The translations under genes and the position numbers were made by a program. A stretch of DNA of 7,518 nt from Microcaldota archaeon. GTDB lineage: Archaea > Micrarchaeota > Micrarchaeia > Micrarchaeales > CABMGC01. The stretch covers positions 1 to 7,518 of the forward strand of contig JAJZKH010000031.1 of NCBI GenBank assembly GCA_021850955.1. Reading direction: 5' to 3'. This document shows, in pieces, positions 6,711-7,518 of this stretch. Numbering within the stretch: the first letter of the stretch is position 1; the number at the start of each line of letters is the position of its first letter. The notes under the pieces were generated by a model, which saw nothing but the letters and a program-made list of their open reading frames with translations, searched no databases and was not told the DNA's origin.

Positions 6711-7518
6711 TTAGTGAAAGAAGCGCCGGAGCAATAATTTATGAAAATCAAAAAGGAGTAATAAAATATCTTTTATTAAGAAAACATGATGGAAATTATG
6801 ATTTGCCAAAAGGACATTTAGAAAAAGAAGAAGATGACTTAACAGCTGCAAAAAGAGAGATTTTTGAAGAGTCAGGATTGAAACCAGAAATATTAAAATT
6901 TTTTTCAAAAGATGTCACATATATTTTTACTGAAAAAGGCAAAGCAATTAAAAAAACGGTTAGATATTTTATAGGAAAGATACAAAATCAAAAGGTCAAA
7001 ATATCAAATGAACATATCGATTATGTTTGGGTAGATAAAGAGAATTTTGTTAAGAAAGTTAAGTATAAAAATATGGTACCTATTTTAAAAGAAGCCATAG
7101 AGTATGTAGAAAAATATGAAAGTATAGAAGAAATAAATAAAAGATATAAAGAACTACCAAAAAAATATTCAGAGTGGGATTTAAGCGAAAGACACGTTAA
7201 AGGAGACGGACCAGTAAATGCAAAAATTATGATGATAGGACAAGCACCTGGAAGATTTGAAGATGAAAAACTTTTGCCATTTATAGGAAGAAGTGGAGAG
7301 TTATTAAATAAGAAAATACAGATACTCGGAGTTCAAAGAGAACAGATTTATATCACCAGTTGTGTACAATTTTTCCCACCTAAAAATAGAATGCCAAGTG
7401 ATAAAGAAGTTGAAGCATGTGAACCGTTTTTATTACAACAAATAGAAGTAATAAAACCAAAATACATAATACTTTTAGGAAGTTTAGCAAATAAAGTTAT
7501 ATTAGATATTGACAAAGT
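6707..7518 (+). CDS. Nudix hydrolase fused to family-4-like uracil-DNA glycosylase (partial, C-terminus off the right edge)
   Basis: The frame is open from ATG at 6707 to the window edge, giving 270 residues. Residues 1-137 are a Nudix domain. The Nudix box is complete at G36-H-L-E-K-E-E to R50-E-I-F-E-E-S-G-L58 (G-x5-E-x7-R-E-U-x-E-E-x-G-U). The surrounding S-A-G-A-I-I and L-P-K-G-H resemble diadenosine tetraphosphate hydrolases. Residues about 138-270 match the uracil-DNA glycosylase superfamily: G178-Q-A-P-G-R-F-E-D, P-F-I-G-R-S-G-E-L-L (191-200), I-T-S-C-V-Q-F-F-P-P-K-N-R (216-228), E-A-C-E-P-F-L (236-242) and L-L-G-S-L-A. The closing H-P-S-type motif would be off the edge. Three of the four cysteine positions expected to bind the 4Fe-4S cluster of family 4 are not cysteine. 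ATGA overlap with the archaeosortase stop suggests coupled translation. Confidence 0.88.
   Translation, partial: MISERSAGAIIYENQKGVIKYLLLRKHDGNYDLPKGHLEKEEDDLTAAKREIFEESGLKPEILKFFSKDVTYIFTEKGKAIKKTVRYFIGKIQNQKVKISNEHIDYVWVDKENFVKKVKYKNMVPILKEAIEYVEKYESIEEINKRYKELPKKYSEWDLSERHVKGDGPVNAKIMMIGQAPGRFEDEKLLPFIGRSGELLNKKIQILGVQREQIYITSCVQFFPPKNRMPSDKEVEACEPFLLQQIEVIKPKYIILLGSLANKVILDIDK

Noticed and set aside
6711..6908. Minus-strand 65-residue leucine-rich open frame
   Set aside because: It is antisense to the Nudix domain; the leucine-rich composition comes from AT-rich codons on the opposite strand.

Overview
The window is AT-rich archaeal DNA. Supporting evidence: an archaease gene, an archaeosortase (exosortase-fold) gene, type IV pilin-like class III signal peptides (Q-x-[SA]-x-E ahead of a hydrophobic stretch), TATA boxes about 26 bases upstream of likely transcript starts, and a box C/D guide RNA with the 12-base guide spacing seen in archaea. 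Tight packing, overlapping genes and pilin-like proteins carrying LamG domains resemble small-genome (DPANN-type) archaea. That lineage is inference, because there is no rRNA or marker gene in the window.

Layout, left to right. Positions 1-3110 hold a minus-strand operon read right to left. It starts with a four-CBS-domain protein ending in a domain that resembles ribosome hibernation factors (1977-3110). This overlaps a small pilin-like secreted protein (1514-1990), which is followed by a large surface protein with an Ig-like domain and tandem LamG domains that runs off the left edge (1-1501). Positions 3203-3273 are a plus-strand tRNA-Cys(GCA). A divergent ankyrin-like repeat protein (3303-4613) and archaease (4663-5118) are on the minus strand.

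The 116 bases between archaease and the rightward genes are the most interesting spot. A single TATA element (5142-5149) is correctly spaced for a leaderless archaease mRNA on one strand and for a box C/D sRNA (5169-5228) on the other. The sRNA is followed at once by an archaeosortase-family membrane protease/transpeptidase gene (5235-6710), whose likely Shine-Dalgarno lies inside box D of the sRNA. The archaeosortase overlaps by 4 bases a Nudix hydrolase fused to a family-4-like uracil-DNA glycosylase (6707 to the right edge). This glycosylase half lacks most of the expected iron-sulfur cysteines.

Themes: RNA processing and translation (tRNA-Cys, archaease, guide RNA, hibernation-like factor), cell surface (pilins, LamG adhesin, archaeosortase) and nucleotide/DNA quality control (Nudix-UDG). 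No mobile element, CRISPR array or integrase is visible.
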